Source: Bacillota bacterium
GTDB lineage: Bacteria > Bacillota > Negativicutes > Sporomusales > CTSoil-080
Assembly: GCA_017889725.1 (NCBI GenBank)
Contig: JAGGAE010000005.1
Coordinates: 1 to 62,091 of the forward strand
Length of the DNA stretch: 62,091 bases
Reading direction: 5' to 3'
Below, in pieces: positions 17,505-27,524 of the stretch. Made by a program: the position numbers and the translations under genes. The notes beneath the pieces are model-generated. The model was not told where the DNA came from and searched no databases. It worked only from the letters and a program-made list of their open reading frames with translations. How positions within the stretch are numbered: the stretch's first letter is position 1; each line of letters opens with the position of its first letter.

Positions 17505-18131
17505 TTATTGCCGCATGATACCATGAAAAAATAAATTAGCAATATTACGAACGGTCAACTCCATATCTGTATCAACAAACTTGTGATACACCATCATCAT
17601 AATGGTACTAAATAAGCTATAAGCAACATGAGTTATATTCATTGGATGAAATAGGCCCTGTTCCACGCCTTCACTAAGCACATTTTCTACACTACCCGCG
17701 ATGTGCTGAAACCCATTCTTATAACGCTCTAACATTTCAGGCGTAAAATTAGATTGATTACTTTCACTTAAACCACGGACTTCATGAATAAATACCCGCC
17801 ACAAATCAACATTTTCTATATAAAATGCTAAAGACAGCCGGATAATGTCTTCGATTTTAGCAGCAGGAGATAAATTTGACGAAGCTATCTTCTCTAAGGC
17901 TAAGGCAAACGGCTCTCCCCGTTCCTGAATGAGAGTGTAAAACAATTGTTCCTTATTATTAAAATAATTATAAACCGTCCCTTTCCCCGTATCGGCTAAC
18001 GCAATAATTTCGTCAACGGTCGCCCGGTGATACCCTTTACGGGAAAAAACATCATAGGCAGCCTTAAGAATTTGCTGCCGCTTACTTTTGGAATCATCCA
18101 AACATTGGCCTTCTATCGCTGTTTGATGCAT
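17505..18131 (-). CDS. TetR/AcrR-family regulator of the emrAB-like operon
   Basis: A 208-aa regulator with an N-terminal TetR DNA-binding domain (RQQILKAAYDVFSRKGYHRATVDEIIALADTGKGTVYNYFNNKEQLF, ~18-65) and a variable helical ligand domain. It is the first gene of the operon with emrA and emrB, so it probably represses its own pump until an inducer binds. GGGAGG lies upstream of the ATG. The ligand cannot be deduced. Confidence 0.93.
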   Translation of the reverse strand: MHQTAIEGQCLDDSKSKRQQILKAAYDVFSRKGYHRATVDEIIALADTGKGTVYNYFNNKEQLFYTLIQERGEPFALALEKIASSNLSPAAKIEDIIRLSLAFYIENVDLWRVFIHEVRGLSESNQSNFTPEMLERYKNGFQHIAGSVENVLSEGVEQGLFHPMNITHVAYSLFSTIMMMVYHKFVDTDMELTVRNIANLFFHGIMRQ

Positions 18132-18161
18132 AGAGACCTCCCAAAATCAATTATGTTTATA

Positions 18162-18190
18162 ATTATAGTAACACACCAACATCATGTCAA
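18162..18190 (-). promoter_or_regulatory. Promoter with overlapping dyad upstream of tetR-emrAB
   Basis: On the minus strand, TTGACA, a 17-nt spacer and TATAAT form a consensus promoter. The -10 region is part of a TATAATTATA palindrome flanked by GTT/AAC, a second candidate operator. Confidence 0.8.
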
Positions 18191-18209
18191 CAAATGCTTT
18201 TCACTAATA

Positions 18210-18260
18210 ATTAAATCCCGGCCTTTACGTAAGCTTCCGCTGCCGAGAGAACCGGGATTC
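18210..18260 (-). terminator. Hairpin at the end of the pur operon
   Basis: AATCCCGG and CCGGGATT enclose a longer structured loop between the purD stop and the tetR promoter. On the minus strand it is followed by TTTAATTATT, a moderate U tract. Confidence 0.6.
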
Positions 18261-18272
18261 CACACAATATCG

Positions 18273-19553
18273 TTAGTTATTATCGGGCCGCCCTACCGCT
18301 CGGTACGCTATATCCTTACGGTAGTGAACCTCTTCGAAATGAATTCTTTTTACAGCCGAATACGCCTTGTTCAATGCCTCCTGAATAGAAGCTCCGAGTC
18401 CGGTAACTCCCAAAACCCGTCCGCCGCTTGTAATGATATCTTGACCTCTGGCAGATGTACCTGCATGAAAAACAACTGCATTCTCCGACTCCGCCTCGCT
18501 AACACCTGTAATCACTTTGCCTTTCTGATAATCGCCGGGGTAACCGCCGGATGCCATAACGACACAAACCGCCGCATCATTTTTCCAAGTGACGGTACTA
18601 TCTTTAAGCGTGCCGTCAATACAAGCCTCCATAATATAAGTAAGGTCACTATCCAGCAAAGGCAGTACAACCTGCGTTTCCGGATCACCGAAGCGGGCAT
18701 TGAATTCTACTACCTTAGGACCATTCTCCGTTATCATTAATCCAGCATAAATGCATCCCTGGTATAGACAGTTCTCCTGCCGCAAAGCATCTGCCATTGG
18801 CTGAAGAATGCGCTCAACTACTTCGGTGAGAAGCGTAGGGGTTATGATCGGTGCCGGGGCGTATGCGCCCATACCGCCGGTATTCGGACCCCGATCCTGA
18901 TCAAAAACCCGCTTATGATCCTGTGCGGCAAGCATCGGCACAACGGTTTTCCCATCAGTAAACGCCAGTAAAGAGGCTTCTTCCCCTGACATAAATTCTT
19001 CCACAACCACTTGGGCTCCTGCATTACCGAACGCTTGATCACACATAATCATATCCACCGCGCTCGTGGCTTCTTCCGTCGTCATAGCAACAACTACACC
19101 TTTTCCCGCAGCCAAGCCATCTGCTTTGACGACAATCGGCGCACCCTCTTTTTCTATGTAGGCTTTAGCCTTATCCGCATCTGTGAATACCGCATATTTC
19201 GCCGTAGGTATCCCGTATTTCCGCATCAAATCTTTGGCAAATGTTTTTGATCCTTCAAGTTGGGCTGCTTTTTTATCCGGTCCGAAAATTTTAAGACCGT
19301 TAGCGGTAAACAAATCAACAATTCCCTCCGTCAAAGGACCTTCTGGCCCTACAACGGTTAAATCAATTTTCTTATCAATAGCTAACTGACACAAACCCTG
19401 TAGATCTGAAACCGGTACGGGAACACATTCTGCCAGCTTACCAATCCCTGGATTGCCCGGAGCACAATAGATTTTTGTCACTCTCGGACTTTGAGCCAGT
19501 TTCCAGACAAGGGCATGTTCCCTTCCGCCACCGCCAATTACCAAAATACGCAA
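18273..19553 (-). CDS. purD: Phosphoribosylamine-glycine ligase
   Basis: Second step of purine synthesis: ATP-dependent joining of glycine to phosphoribosylamine. The ATP-grasp protein shows the N-terminal RILVIGGGGREHALVWKL, GPEGPLTEGIVD, KADGLAAGKGVVVA and HKRVFDQDRGPNTGGMGAYAP. The metal-binding VVEFNARFGDPETQV is near two thirds. I take the TTG at 19553 as start (GGGGTGAT upstream, protein MRILVIGGGG); the track's ten extra residues lie before this site. It is the last gene of the pur operon. Confidence 0.96.
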   Translation of the reverse strand: MRILVIGGGGREHALVWKLAQSPRVTKIYCAPGNPGIGKLAECVPVPVSDLQGLCQLAIDKKIDLTVVGPEGPLTEGIVDLFTANGLKIFGPDKKAAQLEGSKTFAKDLMRKYGIPTAKYAVFTDADKAKAYIEKEGAPIVVKADGLAAGKGVVVAMTTEEATSAVDMIMCDQAFGNAGAQVVVEEFMSGEEASLLAFTDGKTVVPMLAAQDHKRVFDQDRGPNTGGMGAYAPAPIITPTLLTEVVERILQPMADALRQENCLYQGCIYAGLMITENGPKVVEFNARFGDPETQVVLPLLDSDLTYIMEACIDGTLKDSTVTWKNDAAVCVVMASGGYPGDYQKGKVITGVSEAESENAVVFHAGTSARGQDIITSGGRVLGVTGLGASIQEALNKAYSAVKRIHFEEVHYRKDIAYRAVGRPDNN

Positions 19554-19590
19554 AATATCACCCCATTCTAACCTAGAAACCAACTACGAC

Positions 19591-21129
19591 TTAATGTTTA
19601 AAATGCCTCATACCAGTAAAAACCATAGCAATTCCATGCTCATTCGCAGCAACGATTGATTCTTCATCACGAATTGATCCTCCAGGCTGGATAATCGCGG
19701 TCACACCAGCCTTAGCCGCAGTATCAATGGTATCCCTAAAGGGGAAATAAGCATCAGAAGCCAGTACTGCCCCAACCGCTTTATCGCCGGCCTGTTCCAG
19801 CGCAATCTTTGCCGCCCCGACCCGGTTCATTTGACCTGCCCCCACTCCCAGGGTCATATGGTTGCCTGCGACAACAATAGCGTTAGACTTAACATGTTTT
19901 ACCACCTTCCACGCCAATAACAGCTGCTCCCATTCATCGGCACTCGGCGTACGATTCGTTACAATTTTCATGTCATCAGGCTTCGTATCCTTTGCGTCTG
20001 CATCCTGCACCAGAAGACCACCGGAAATTTTCTTCATATCCAACGCAGCCTGGTCCAGAGCAAACTCTGCTGCAAGCAGCCGGACATTTTTCTTTTTCGT
20101 CAACACTGCTAAAGCTTCTTCACTAAAGGATGGCGCAATCACTGCCTCCACAAATAGGCCGCTCATCTTCTCCGCTGTTTCGTTGTCGACGGGTCGATTG
20201 AGTGCTATGATGCCGCCATAGGCCGAAACAGGATCGGCCTCATAGGCCTTACTGTAGGCCTGACTAATGGCTGCTCCGATTCCCGTACCACACGGATTAG
20301 TGTGTTTAATAATGGCGGCTGCTGGTTCGGTAAAGTCATTAACAATAGCATACGCGGATTCCAAATCTACCAAATTATTAAAGGACAGTTCTTTGCCGTG
20401 CAGCTGGCGGGCTGTGGCTATACCGGGATTTGTAACATATTTTTCCCTGTAAAAAGCCGCCTGCTGATGAGGATTTTCACCATACCTTAAATCCTCCACT
20501 TTCTCATACACCAAATGTAGCGACTCTTTAAAACGTCCTTCCCCTGTCTGTTCAGCCAGATAACTGCTAATATATGCGTCATACTCAGCAGTATGATTAA
20601 AAGCTTCACGAGCAAGATTCATGCGCATGGCATGCGAAATTTCGCCCTCCTTGTCCAATTGTTCTAGCACTGTATTGTACCTTGCGGGATTAACTACAAC
20701 CGTAACAAAAGCAAAATTCTTAGCAGCCGCGCGAATCATCGCCGGCCCGCCGATATCTATATTTTCTACCGCCTCCGCCAAAGTAACACCCGGTTTGGCT
20801 ACCGTTTGGCGGAAGGGGTATAAATTAACTACGACCATATCAATACCACGAATATTATGCTCTTCCATGGCTTTTCTGTGTTCCTCATTATCACGGACCG
20901 CTAAAATACCGCCATGAATATAAGGGTTGAGCGTTTTAACCCGGCCATCCATAATTTCTGGAAATCCGGTTAGTTCACTGACATAAATGACAGGAATACC
21001 CGCTTCCCGCAGCACCTTCATCGTGCCGCCGGTTGAAATAATTTCCACTCCCTGTATGGAGAGGGCACGGGCAAACTCCACTACTCCGGTCTTATCTGAC
21101 ACACTGATAAGTGCCCGTTTAATTTTCAT
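19591..21129 (-). CDS. purH: Bifunctional AICAR transformylase / IMP cyclohydrolase
   Basis: Completes IMP synthesis. The N-terminal IMP cyclohydrolase domain (~1-195) has RALISVSDKTGVVEFA and STGGTMKVLREAG. The C-terminal AICAR formyltransferase (~200-512) has LRYGENPHQQAAFY, KHTNPCGTG (with the catalytic Lys-His) and SDAYFPFRDTID. Length 512 aa is standard. It also consumes the AICAR by-product made by HisHF. Confidence 0.97.
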   Translation of the reverse strand: MKIKRALISVSDKTGVVEFARALSIQGVEIISTGGTMKVLREAGIPVIYVSELTGFPEIMDGRVKTLNPYIHGGILAVRDNEEHRKAMEEHNIRGIDMVVVNLYPFRQTVAKPGVTLAEAVENIDIGGPAMIRAAAKNFAFVTVVVNPARYNTVLEQLDKEGEISHAMRMNLAREAFNHTAEYDAYISSYLAEQTGEGRFKESLHLVYEKVEDLRYGENPHQQAAFYREKYVTNPGIATARQLHGKELSFNNLVDLESAYAIVNDFTEPAAAIIKHTNPCGTGIGAAISQAYSKAYEADPVSAYGGIIALNRPVDNETAEKMSGLFVEAVIAPSFSEEALAVLTKKKNVRLLAAEFALDQAALDMKKISGGLLVQDADAKDTKPDDMKIVTNRTPSADEWEQLLLAWKVVKHVKSNAIVVAGNHMTLGVGAGQMNRVGAAKIALEQAGDKAVGAVLASDAYFPFRDTIDTAAKAGVTAIIQPGGSIRDEESIVAANEHGIAMVFTGMRHFKH

Positions 21130-21140
21130 AACATAATCAC

Positions 21141-21764
21141 CTACTTTACATTCTCGTCCGTAATTACCACTTGACGGCCATTTAGAGTTAGCCGACCCTT
21201 ACAGTAAAGACTAATAGCCCGGGGATAGAGAACGTGTTCCACCTCTAAAATACGGGCCGCCAACGTTTCAGCCGTATCCGAACTTGCTACTGGCACAGCC
21301 TGCTGCAATATAATCGGACCTGAATCCATGCCTTCATCCACAAAATGAACGGTACAGCCAGACATTTTAACTCCGTACTCTATCGCTTGCTTTTGTGCAT
21401 TTAGCCCTGGAAAAGATGGCAAAAGTGCAGGATGTATATTCATAATTTTCCCTGGATAGGCGCTGATAAAATCGCTGCCTAACAGCCTCATGAAACCGGC
21501 CAGAACCACAAGTTCAACATTATGCTCACAAAGCGTATTGACAAGTGCTTCTTCAAATTGTCTTTTTGTAGCGAAATCCTTCCGTTCAATTACCTCTGTG
21601 GCAATCCCCAACCCTTTTACTCTCTGGAGAGCAAAGGCGTCCTTCTTGTCACTGATAACAACACCGATTTTCGCGTTAATCTTTCCTTCTCGAATGGCAT
21701 CCAAAATAGCCTGGAGATTGCTGCCCCTGCCTGATACAAGCACACCTAACACCGTACTACTCAC
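21141..21764 (-). CDS. purN: Phosphoribosylglycinamide formyltransferase (folate-dependent)
   Basis: Transfers a formyl group from 10-formyl-THF to GAR. Typical motifs are [31 protein letters not shown] with the downstream [12 protein letters not shown] (catalytic Asn-His region) and [16 protein letters not shown] (catalytic Asp). The start is probably the GTG at 21764, with GGGGAGGAG upstream; it overlaps the purM 3' end by several bases, so the two are coupled. Confidence 0.96.
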   Translation of the reverse strand: MSSTVLGVLVSGRGSNLQAILDAIREGKINAKIGVVISDKKDAFALQRVKGLGIATEVIERKDFATKRQFEEALVNTLCEHNVELVVLAGFMRLLGSDFISAYPGKIMNIHPALLPSFPGLNAQKQAIEYGVKMSGCTVHFVDEGMDSGPIILQQAVPVASSDTAETLAARILEVEHVLYPRAISLYCKGRLTLNGRQVVITDENVK

Positions 21765-22809
21765 CAAAGACTCCTCCCCGCAGCTTCACCAATCCGGAGC
21801 CTGCGGTTACTTGACCGATTCGATAGCATGCTTCCCCGTTAGATGCAAAATGTTGTTCTACCCGCTCAGCTTCCTCGGGAGATACCACCAAAATCATCCC
21901 AATCCCCATATTGAATGTGCGATACATCTCCGGCCAAGACACATTACCCCATTGCTGCAAAAGATCGAAAATAGGCGGTTTAGGCCATGCCGTACTGTCA
22001 ACTTCCACAGCGCAGCCTTCCGGCAGGGCGCGGGGAATATTGTCATAAAAACCGCCACCGGTAATATGCACCATCCCTCGGACAGAAAACTTTTCAATAA
22101 CAGGTAAACAAACCTTGGGATACAGCCTGGTTGGCACCATCAGTTCCTCGCCGATTGTTCTGCCAAGCTCATTAATATATCTGTCCGCGGTCAACTTTGC
22201 AGCTTCAAAACAAATCTTGCGTACCAGCGAAAACCCGTTCGAATGGAGTCCGGAAGACGGAAGACCCAGGAGAACATCTCCCGGTACAATATTCTGTCCG
22301 GTAATTAGCTTAGACTTTTCGGCAATACCGACGGAAAATCCGGCAATATCATATTCCCCGTCCGAATAAAACCCGGCCATTTCCGCTGTTTCGCCTCCTA
22401 TAAGCGAACAGCCTGACTCGCTGCACGCTTTAGCTACCCCGCTGACAATCGTCGCTACCTTTTCCGGTTCTAGCTTACCTACTGCCAGATAGTCCAGGAA
22501 AAACAAAGGTTCCGCCCCTTGTACCAGTATATCATTGACACACATGGCTACGGCATCCTGTCCAATAGTGTCATGTTTGTCAAGCATGAACGCAAGCTTA
22601 AGTTTTGTGCCAACACCATCCGTGCCACTTACTAATACCGGTTCTTTATACTTTGCCGCATTAAGTGCAAATAATCCTCCAAAGCCTCCGATATCCCCAA
22701 GAACCTCTGGTCGGTAAGTTGCTTTCACATGCCCCTTCATAAGTTCCACCGCTTTATTACCGGCATCTACATCGACACCAGCCTGGCGGTACGTTAGACC
22801 GTCTCCCAT
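21757..22809 (-). CDS. purM: Phosphoribosylformylglycinamidine cyclo-ligase
   Basis: Closes the imidazole ring to make AIR. The protein has the PurM ATP-binding fold: [75 protein letters not shown] and [15 protein letters not shown]. Length 350 aa is usual. The start shares one base with the purF stop. Confidence 0.97.
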   Translation of the reverse strand: MGDGLTYRQAGVDVDAGNKAVELMKGHVKATYRPEVLGDIGGFGGLFALNAAKYKEPVLVSGTDGVGTKLKLAFMLDKHDTIGQDAVAMCVNDILVQGAEPLFFLDYLAVGKLEPEKVATIVSGVAKACSESGCSLIGGETAEMAGFYSDGEYDIAGFSVGIAEKSKLITGQNIVPGDVLLGLPSSGLHSNGFSLVRKICFEAAKLTADRYINELGRTIGEELMVPTRLYPKVCLPVIEKFSVRGMVHITGGGFYDNIPRALPEGCAVEVDSTAWPKPPIFDLLQQWGNVSWPEMYRTFNMGIGMILVVSPEEAERVEQHFASNGEACYRIGQVTAGSGLVKLRGGVFGE

Positions 22810-24260
22810 TAGCTCTCACCGCCTCCCCTTTTTTCACAAGCCGCCTCAAATACATATTTATTATTGTTTAAATCCTCGCAAGGTACTCCCGCCGGATAGT
22901 CTCCATTAAAGCAGGCATAACACATCTGCCCACAGGGAATATGGGGAACTGCGTTTTTCAACCCTTCCAAAGATAAATAGGTTAAAGAATCAGCGCCAAT
23001 ATATCGGCGAATTTCCTCTATCGTTTTCATCGAGGCAACAAGTTCTTTCCGGGCGGCAGTATCAATGCCGTAATAACAAGGGTACATGATCGGCGGCGAG
23101 CTTACACACATATGCACCGCCGTAGCTCCCGCCTCTTTGAGCATCCGAACAATTTTACCGCTGGTAGTTCCACGAACAATCGAGTCATCTACCATGACAA
23201 CCGATTTTCCGGCAACTACCGCCCGATTGGCGTTTAGCTTTAGGCGTACACTGGTATCACGTTTTTTCTGTTCCGGCTGAATAAACGTCCGTCCAATATA
23301 ACGGTTCTTTATCAGTCCTTCGGCAAACGGGATGCCGCTTTCGTGGGAAAAACCCACCGCTGCAGTAGTACCCGAATCCGGCACAGAAATTACCACGTCA
23401 GCTTTTGCCCCACTCTCCCTGGCCAACTGGCGCCCCATGGCAAACCGGGCGTTATACACGCTTTGTCCATCAATAGAGCTGTCCGGACGGGCGAAATAGA
23501 TATATTCAAACACACACAAGGCCTGCGGCCCCTCGGACGCAAACCGCCGTGAAACCAGACCGTCTTTATCAGCGATCACCATTTCACCAGGTTCAACATC
23601 TCTGACAAATTCTGCCCCGACCGTGTCCAGCGCGCACGATTCCGAGGCCATCACCCAGCCGTCATGTAATTTGCCTATGCATAGCGGACGAAAGCCATTA
23701 GGGTCACGCACACCAATGAGTTTATTTTCGGTCATAATTAGTAAACAGTACGCTCCCTCAACCTGAGACAGGCTTTCCCCAATCTTATCTTCAATACTCT
23801 TTTGCGTCGAACGGGCAATAAGATTAACAATTACTTCGCTGTCGATAGAGGTCTGAAATACACTCCCCTTTTCTTCCAGCATAGCCCTTACCTCACGAGC
23901 GTTTGTCAAATTTCCGTTGTGAGCCAGACTAATCCGCCCTCCGGAATAATTCACCATCAACGGCTGCGTGTTTGCTAACAGACTTGAACCCGTTGTTGAA
24001 TACCGTACATGCCCAATGGAAATAGTTGCCCCGTCCATGGTTGGCAACCCTTTGCGAAATACCTCGTTTACCAGTCCCATTCCCCGTTCGACTTCCATTC
24101 TGCAACCGTCAGTTAAGGCAATGCCTGCACTTTCCTGTCCACGGTGTTGCAATGCGTAAAGCCCCCAATAGGTATTCAAGGCAACGTCATCCTGTCGGGA
24201 AAGAATTCCGAAAATACCGCATTCCTCACGCGGCTTATCCATATCAAAATCAAAATGCAC
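22809..24260 (-). CDS. purF: Amidophosphoribosyltransferase
   Basis: Committed step of purine synthesis, forming phosphoribosylamine from PRPP and glutamine. The mature N-terminal nucleophile Cys lies in EECGIFGI, preceded by a short propeptide, as in the Bacillus-type enzyme. Glutaminase motifs are [13 protein letters not shown] and [11 protein letters not shown]. The PRPP loop is [18 protein letters not shown]. The C-terminal cysteines in [13 protein letters not shown] resemble the ligands of the 4Fe-4S cluster of the Bacillus enzyme, so it is probably oxygen-sensitive. I favour the GTG at 24260, 8 nt after GGGAGGGG; 24269 or an inner ATG are alternatives. Confidence 0.95.
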   Translation of the reverse strand: MHFDFDMDKPREECGIFGILSRQDDVALNTYWGLYALQHRGQESAGIALTDGCRMEVERGMGLVNEVFRKGLPTMDGATISIGHVRYSTTGSSLLANTQPLMVNYSGGRISLAHNGNLTNAREVRAMLEEKGSVFQTSIDSEVIVNLIARSTQKSIEDKIGESLSQVEGAYCLLIMTENKLIGVRDPNGFRPLCIGKLHDGWVMASESCALDTVGAEFVRDVEPGEMVIADKDGLVSRRFASEGPQALCVFEYIYFARPDSSIDGQSVYNARFAMGRQLARESGAKADVVISVPDSGTTAAVGFSHESGIPFAEGLIKNRYIGRTFIQPEQKKRDTSVRLKLNANRAVVAGKSVVMVDDSIVRGTTSGKIVRMLKEAGATAVHMCVSSPPIMYPCYYGIDTAARKELVASMKTIEEIRRYIGADSLTYLSLEGLKNAVPHIPCGQMCYACFNGDYPAGVPCEDLNNNKYVFEAACEKRGGGES

Positions 24261-24289
24261 GCAGTCCACCCCTCCCAGGAATTTCTATT

Positions 24290-24997
24290 TTAGCAAACTT
24301 CACCGGTAAGACGTCTCAGCACCTCTTTATAGGCAGCTTCTACATCACCAAGGTCACGGCGAAATCTGTCTTTATCTAATTTTTGACCGGTTTCAGTATC
24401 CCAAAAACGACAAGTATCCGGCGAAATTTCATCACCCAATAAAAGTTCACCGTTGTGAATACCGAACTCTAATTTAAAGTCAATAAGCTCAACCTTTTTA
24501 CCCTTTAAAAAAGTACTAAGAATAGAATTAATCTTAAGGCCCCAATCTTTGAGCGCTTTCATTTGTTCATCGGTTGCCAGATTGAGAACTCTTGCATGAT
24601 CCTCGTTAATCAGAGGATCTCCCAGCGCATCATCTTTATAATAAAATTCCACAATAGGTAACGGCAATTTCCGTCCTTCTTCCCAGCCAATCCGTTTCGC
24701 CAGACTACCGGCAGCAATATTTCGAACAACCACTTCAATTTGCAAAATTTCCAGTTTCTTAACCAACATCTCACGGTCACTTACAATCCGCACAAAATGA
24801 TTTGGTACACCAGCTTTCGTCAGCATTTCAAAAAAGAAAGCCGATATCTTGTTGTTCAGAATACCTTTACTATGGATCGTTCCTTTTTTCTCACCATTAA
24901 ATGCCGTAGCATCATCTTTGTAATACACCAAATATTCATTCGGGTTATCAGTTGCATAAACCTTTTTAGCTTTGCCTTCGTACAACGCTTCTTTCAT
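24290..24997 (-). CDS. purC: SAICAR synthase
   Basis: ATP-dependent addition of aspartate to CAIR. Typical stretches are [60 protein letters not shown] and LIDFKLEFG (metal/substrate region), with [10 protein letters not shown]. Starting at the ATG at 24997 gives AAGGAG 8 nt upstream; the GTG-ATG pair used by the track overlaps the purE stop. Length about 235 aa. Confidence 0.96.
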   Translation of the reverse strand: MKEALYEGKAKKVYATDNPNEYLVYYKDDATAFNGEKKGTIHSKGILNNKISAFFFEMLTKAGVPNHFVRIVSDREMLVKKLEILQIEVVVRNIAAGSLAKRIGWEEGRKLPLPIVEFYYKDDALGDPLINEDHARVLNLATDEQMKALKDWGLKINSILSTFLKGKKVELIDFKLEFGIHNGELLLGDEISPDTCRFWDTETGQKLDKDRFRRDLGDVEAAYKEVLRRLTGEVC

Positions 24998-25002
24998 TTT
25001 CA

Positions 25003-25506
25003 TCACTCCTTAGATTTTTCCAGTAATTTTGCTTCTACTTTTTCTGCCTTGGCTTCGACCTCAGCAGCCATTGTCTGGCGATACAGAGTAAGCCGTTTTG
25101 CTAATTCCGAATTACCGGACGCAATTATTTGAGCCGCAAATATAGCGGCATTTTTCGCCCCATTAATCGCCATAGTGGCCACTGGTATGCCCGACGGCAT
25201 CTGGACAATACTGAGAAGTGCATCCAATCCTCCTAGCGAGGTACTGTTTATCGGTACCCCTATAACCGGTAGCAAAGTAAAGCTGGCTACAACCCCCGGT
25301 AAATGAGCCGCAGCTCCGGCGGCGGCTATAATTACATTAAACCCTTGCCCGGCGGCGTCAGCAACAAATTGGTGAACCTTATCAGGAGTTCGATGCGCCG
25401 AAGCAACTACCACTTTACAGCCTATACCAAATTCAGCGAGGGTTTTTATCGCCGGTTCCATTATTGGTAAATCAGAATCACTGCCCATAATAATAGCAAC
25501 TTTCAC
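25003..25506 (-). CDS. purE: N5-CAIR mutase (class I PurE)
   Basis: Rearranges N5-CAIR to CAIR. Motifs are [60 protein letters not shown], and a C-terminal helix extension. No purK follows in this operon, so either it lies elsewhere or the enzyme accepts CO2 directly. I choose the GTG at 25506, with AAAGGGG nine nt before. It is the first biosynthetic gene after the permease. Confidence 0.95.
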   Translation of the reverse strand: MKVAIIMGSDSDLPIMEPAIKTLAEFGIGCKVVVASAHRTPDKVHQFVADAAGQGFNVIIAAAGAAAHLPGVVASFTLLPVIGVPINSTSLGGLDALLSIVQMPSGIPVATMAINGAKNAAIFAAQIIASGNSELAKRLTLYRQTMAAEVEAKAEKVEAKLLEKSKE

Positions 25507-25545
25507 AATCCCCAACCCCTTTGCGTCGATTATAACGGATAAGAA

Positions 25546-25585
25546 ACCCAGATATCGGGATGACTTGCCGCGATATCTGGGTTCT
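25546..25585 (-). terminator. Hairpin between purine permease and purE
   Basis: AACCCAGATATCG and CGATATCTGGGTT form a long stem; the minus strand continues with TTCTTATCCG, a poor U tract. It may terminate only partly, so transcripts from the riboswitch promoter could continue into purE. A TATAAT lies just before purE but has no good -35. Confidence 0.55.
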
Positions 25586-25615
25586 CTCTAAGTTAAGTTA
25601 ACCCATAAACATAAT

Positions 25616-26989
25616 TTAGCCTTCAGCTAAAAAGATATACCTTGCAACTACTAATACTGCCAGAACGTACACAATCCAATGCACATCGCGACCACGACCA
25701 CTGACCAGCTTTAAAAGCGGGTAAAAGACCAAACCGGCCGATACCCCATTGGCAATGCTGTAGGTAAACGGCATAAGTGCCATTGTCAAGAACGCCGGCA
25801 AAGCTTCTGTAAAGTCGCCAAAATCAATATTTCTAACCGATTCCATCATCAGCGCTCCCACAATAATGAGCGCCGGTGCGGTGGCCGCATCAGGAATAAG
25901 ACTTGCCAATGGCGAGAAGAACAAAGCGAGTATGAACAAGATTCCGCACACTACCGCCGTCAGGCCGGTACGTCCGCCTTCTCCAATACCGGCGGTACTT
26001 TCCACAAATGCGGTAATGGTGCTCGTGCCGAGCATGGCTCCTAAGCTAACCCCGGTAGCATCTACCAACATAGCCTTGCCAATGCCGGGAAATTTTCCGT
26101 CTTTATCCATAAGACCGGCTTTCGTCGCCGTTCCCACTAAGGTACCCATAGTATCGAATAATTCTACAAAAGTAAAAGTAAAGATGATAGTCATAAGACC
26201 CATATTAATAGCCCCGGGAATATCCAACTGCAAAAATGCATTTCTGCTGAAATCCGGTACTGCCACCGGACTAAAGCCTTGTGGAACATGAACAATTCCC
26301 ATAAAAATACCAAGAATGGTGGTAAGTAAAATACCCCATAACATAGCACCTTTAACCCGCCATGCCATAAGCACGCAAATACAGATCAGTCCGAATACTG
26401 CCAGTAGTATGTCTTTATTTGCGAAGTCACCCATACCTAAGATGGTTTCAAAGCTAAGCGGAGTAGCATGACCGTTAGTGGCTACCAGTTTTTCCAACGT
26501 AGGCGGAATCAATGACAACTTAATGCTCATGATCCCGGACAATTTCAGACCTATAATTGTAATGAACAATCCAATACCGACACTAATAGCACTTTTCAAT
26601 GAAGCCGGAATGCCTTCAACCAACAGCTGGCGCACTTGAGTTACAGTAAGTAAAATAAAAATCAGACCGGAAATAAATACCGCACCCAGTGCAACCTGCC
26701 AGGATACACCCATACCAATTACTACAGTGAAAGCATAAAATGCATTCAGACCCATACCCGGAGCCAACGAAATTGGGTAGTTTACAAATACCCCCATCGC
26801 CATGGTAACTAATCCGGCGCCAAGTGCTGTTGCAATGAGTACAGCATTCTTGTCCATCCCTGCCGCTCCAAGAACACTTGGATTGACAAAAAGTATGTAC
26901 GCCATAGTCATAAAGGTCGTAATACCGGCAAAGACCTCAGTTTTGACATCAGTTTTCCGCGCGGTAAGCGCAAAATATTTATCTAGCAT
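25616..26989 (-). CDS. NCS2-family purine permease (PbuG/AzgA-like)
   Basis: A 457-aa inner-membrane transporter with about 12-14 hydrophobic spans, belonging to the guanine/hypoxanthine (AzgA) branch of NCS2. Evidence is the N-terminal DKYFALTARKTDVKTEVFAGITTFMTMAYILFVNP, GMGLNAFYAFTVV, and VELFDTMGTLVGTATKAGLMD with later GTSTITAFVESTAGIGEGGRTGLTAVV. It imports preformed guanine/hypoxanthine, consistent with the guanine-sensing leader ahead of it. The pur operon follows on the same strand after a weak hairpin. Confidence 0.93.
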   Translation of the reverse strand: MLDKYFALTARKTDVKTEVFAGITTFMTMAYILFVNPSVLGAAGMDKNAVLIATALGAGLVTMAMGVFVNYPISLAPGMGLNAFYAFTVVIGMGVSWQVALGAVFISGLIFILLTVTQVRQLLVEGIPASLKSAISVGIGLFITIIGLKLSGIMSIKLSLIPPTLEKLVATNGHATPLSFETILGMGDFANKDILLAVFGLICICVLMAWRVKGAMLWGILLTTILGIFMGIVHVPQGFSPVAVPDFSRNAFLQLDIPGAINMGLMTIIFTFTFVELFDTMGTLVGTATKAGLMDKDGKFPGIGKAMLVDATGVSLGAMLGTSTITAFVESTAGIGEGGRTGLTAVVCGILFILALFFSPLASLIPDAATAPALIIVGALMMESVRNIDFGDFTEALPAFLTMALMPFTYSIANGVSAGLVFYPLLKLVSGRGRDVHWIVYVLAVLVVARYIFLAEG

Positions 26990-27062
26990 TCAGTTCTTCC
27001 TCTCCAGTATCTAGTCTGTATTTTCCCAGTAACCTATCCTAATTTACCAAGCCACCTCCATT

Positions 27063-27128
27063 AAAATAGAATTAGCCCAGGCAGGGAAATTCCTTCTCGT
27101 AAGTGAGCGAAACCTCCCCGCCCGGGCT
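27063..27128 (-). terminator. Expression-platform terminator of the tandem purine leader
   Basis: On the minus strand AGCCCGGGCGGGGAGGTTTC can pair with GGAATTTCCCTGCCTGGGCT over about 20 bp (with several G-U pairs), followed by AATTCTATTTT. Its 5' arm is the GCCCGGG end of the ykkC-type aptamer, so ligand binding and termination would compete. Confidence 0.8.
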
Positions 27129-27235
27129 TTTGTCCCATCGGTGTAGTGCTACTGGGTAACACCTGTACCACTCGGTCACGACCATAGCAAAGAATAAAGC
27201 CCCTTTGTCTATGTGGAACCCTAGGTACACTTTCA
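27120..27235 (-). ncRNA. ykkC-class aptamer, probably PRPP riboswitch
   Basis: Reading the minus strand, the conserved ykkC blocks are present: ACCTAGGGTTCC near the 5' end, GACCGAG in the middle and GGGACAAAAGCCCGGG at the 3' end. ykkC subtypes bind guanidine, ppGpp, PRPP or ADP-like nucleotides. Placement directly after a guanine aptamer and before a purine permease and pur operon matches the known guanine-PRPP tandem arrangement, so PRPP is the best call. PRPP should stop terminator formation and switch expression on. Confidence 0.8.
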
Positions 27236-27302
27236 CTCGTAGTCAGGTACTTTACGGGCACCCGGTAGAGACTCTTGAGCCATATCCTCAAAATTATACG
27301 AG
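27236..27302 (-). ncRNA. Guanine (purine-class) riboswitch aptamer
   Basis: The minus strand reads CTCGTATAAT...GGATATGG...GTCTCTACC...CCGTAAA...TGACTACGAG. P1 (CTCGTA/TACGAG), P2 (TTGAG/CTCAA with loop GATATGG) and P3 (CGGGTGC/GTACCTG with loop CCGTAAA) are all formed. The specificity position before the final P1 strand is C (GACTACG), which reads guanine rather than adenine. It immediately precedes the ykkC-type aptamer. Confidence 0.93.
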
Positions 27303-27326
27303 CACTATAAAACTTTTTTCATCATT

Positions 27327-27355
27327 ATTTTATCAGGGAGCAGCCATCCAGTCAA
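27327..27355 (-). promoter_or_regulatory. Sigma-A promoter of the purine leader
   Basis: On the minus strand TTGACT, a 17-nt spacer and TAAAAT lie about 25 nt upstream of the guanine aptamer. Confidence 0.7.
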
Positions 27356-27389
27356 CGAAATTAAGTGAACTTTTTTTCATTCAATACAA

Positions 27390-27524
27390 TTAATGTTCGG
27401 TTTTATCTTCAAAAGTTGCTTCCTCGGCCTGCTCTTCATCCTCATCTTCCATAGCAACTGTACTAGTCAACAATTGGGCTAACGGTACACTGGAAAAGTA
27501 TCCATTTATCAATTGTTTCGTCAT
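27390..27524 (-). CDS. Small acidic protein, second gene of a coupled pair
   Basis: A 44-aa ORF too short for the track: it begins MTKQLINGYFSSVPLAQLL and has an acidic C-terminal half (MEDEDEEQAEEATFED). GGAGGG lies 7 nt upstream and the start overlaps the stop of the previous small ORF (ATGA), so the two are probably translated together. I do not recognise the family and see no membrane segment or metal motif. Confidence 0.6.
   Translation of the reverse strand: MTKQLINGYFSSVPLAQLLTSTVAMEDEDEEQAEEATFEDKTEH

Noticed and set aside
18027-18740. 237-aa plus-strand ORF
   Set aside because: It lies antisense to tetR and purD, which are both certain; no supporting motif.
21490-22107. 205-aa plus-strand ORF
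   Set aside because: Antisense to purN and purM.
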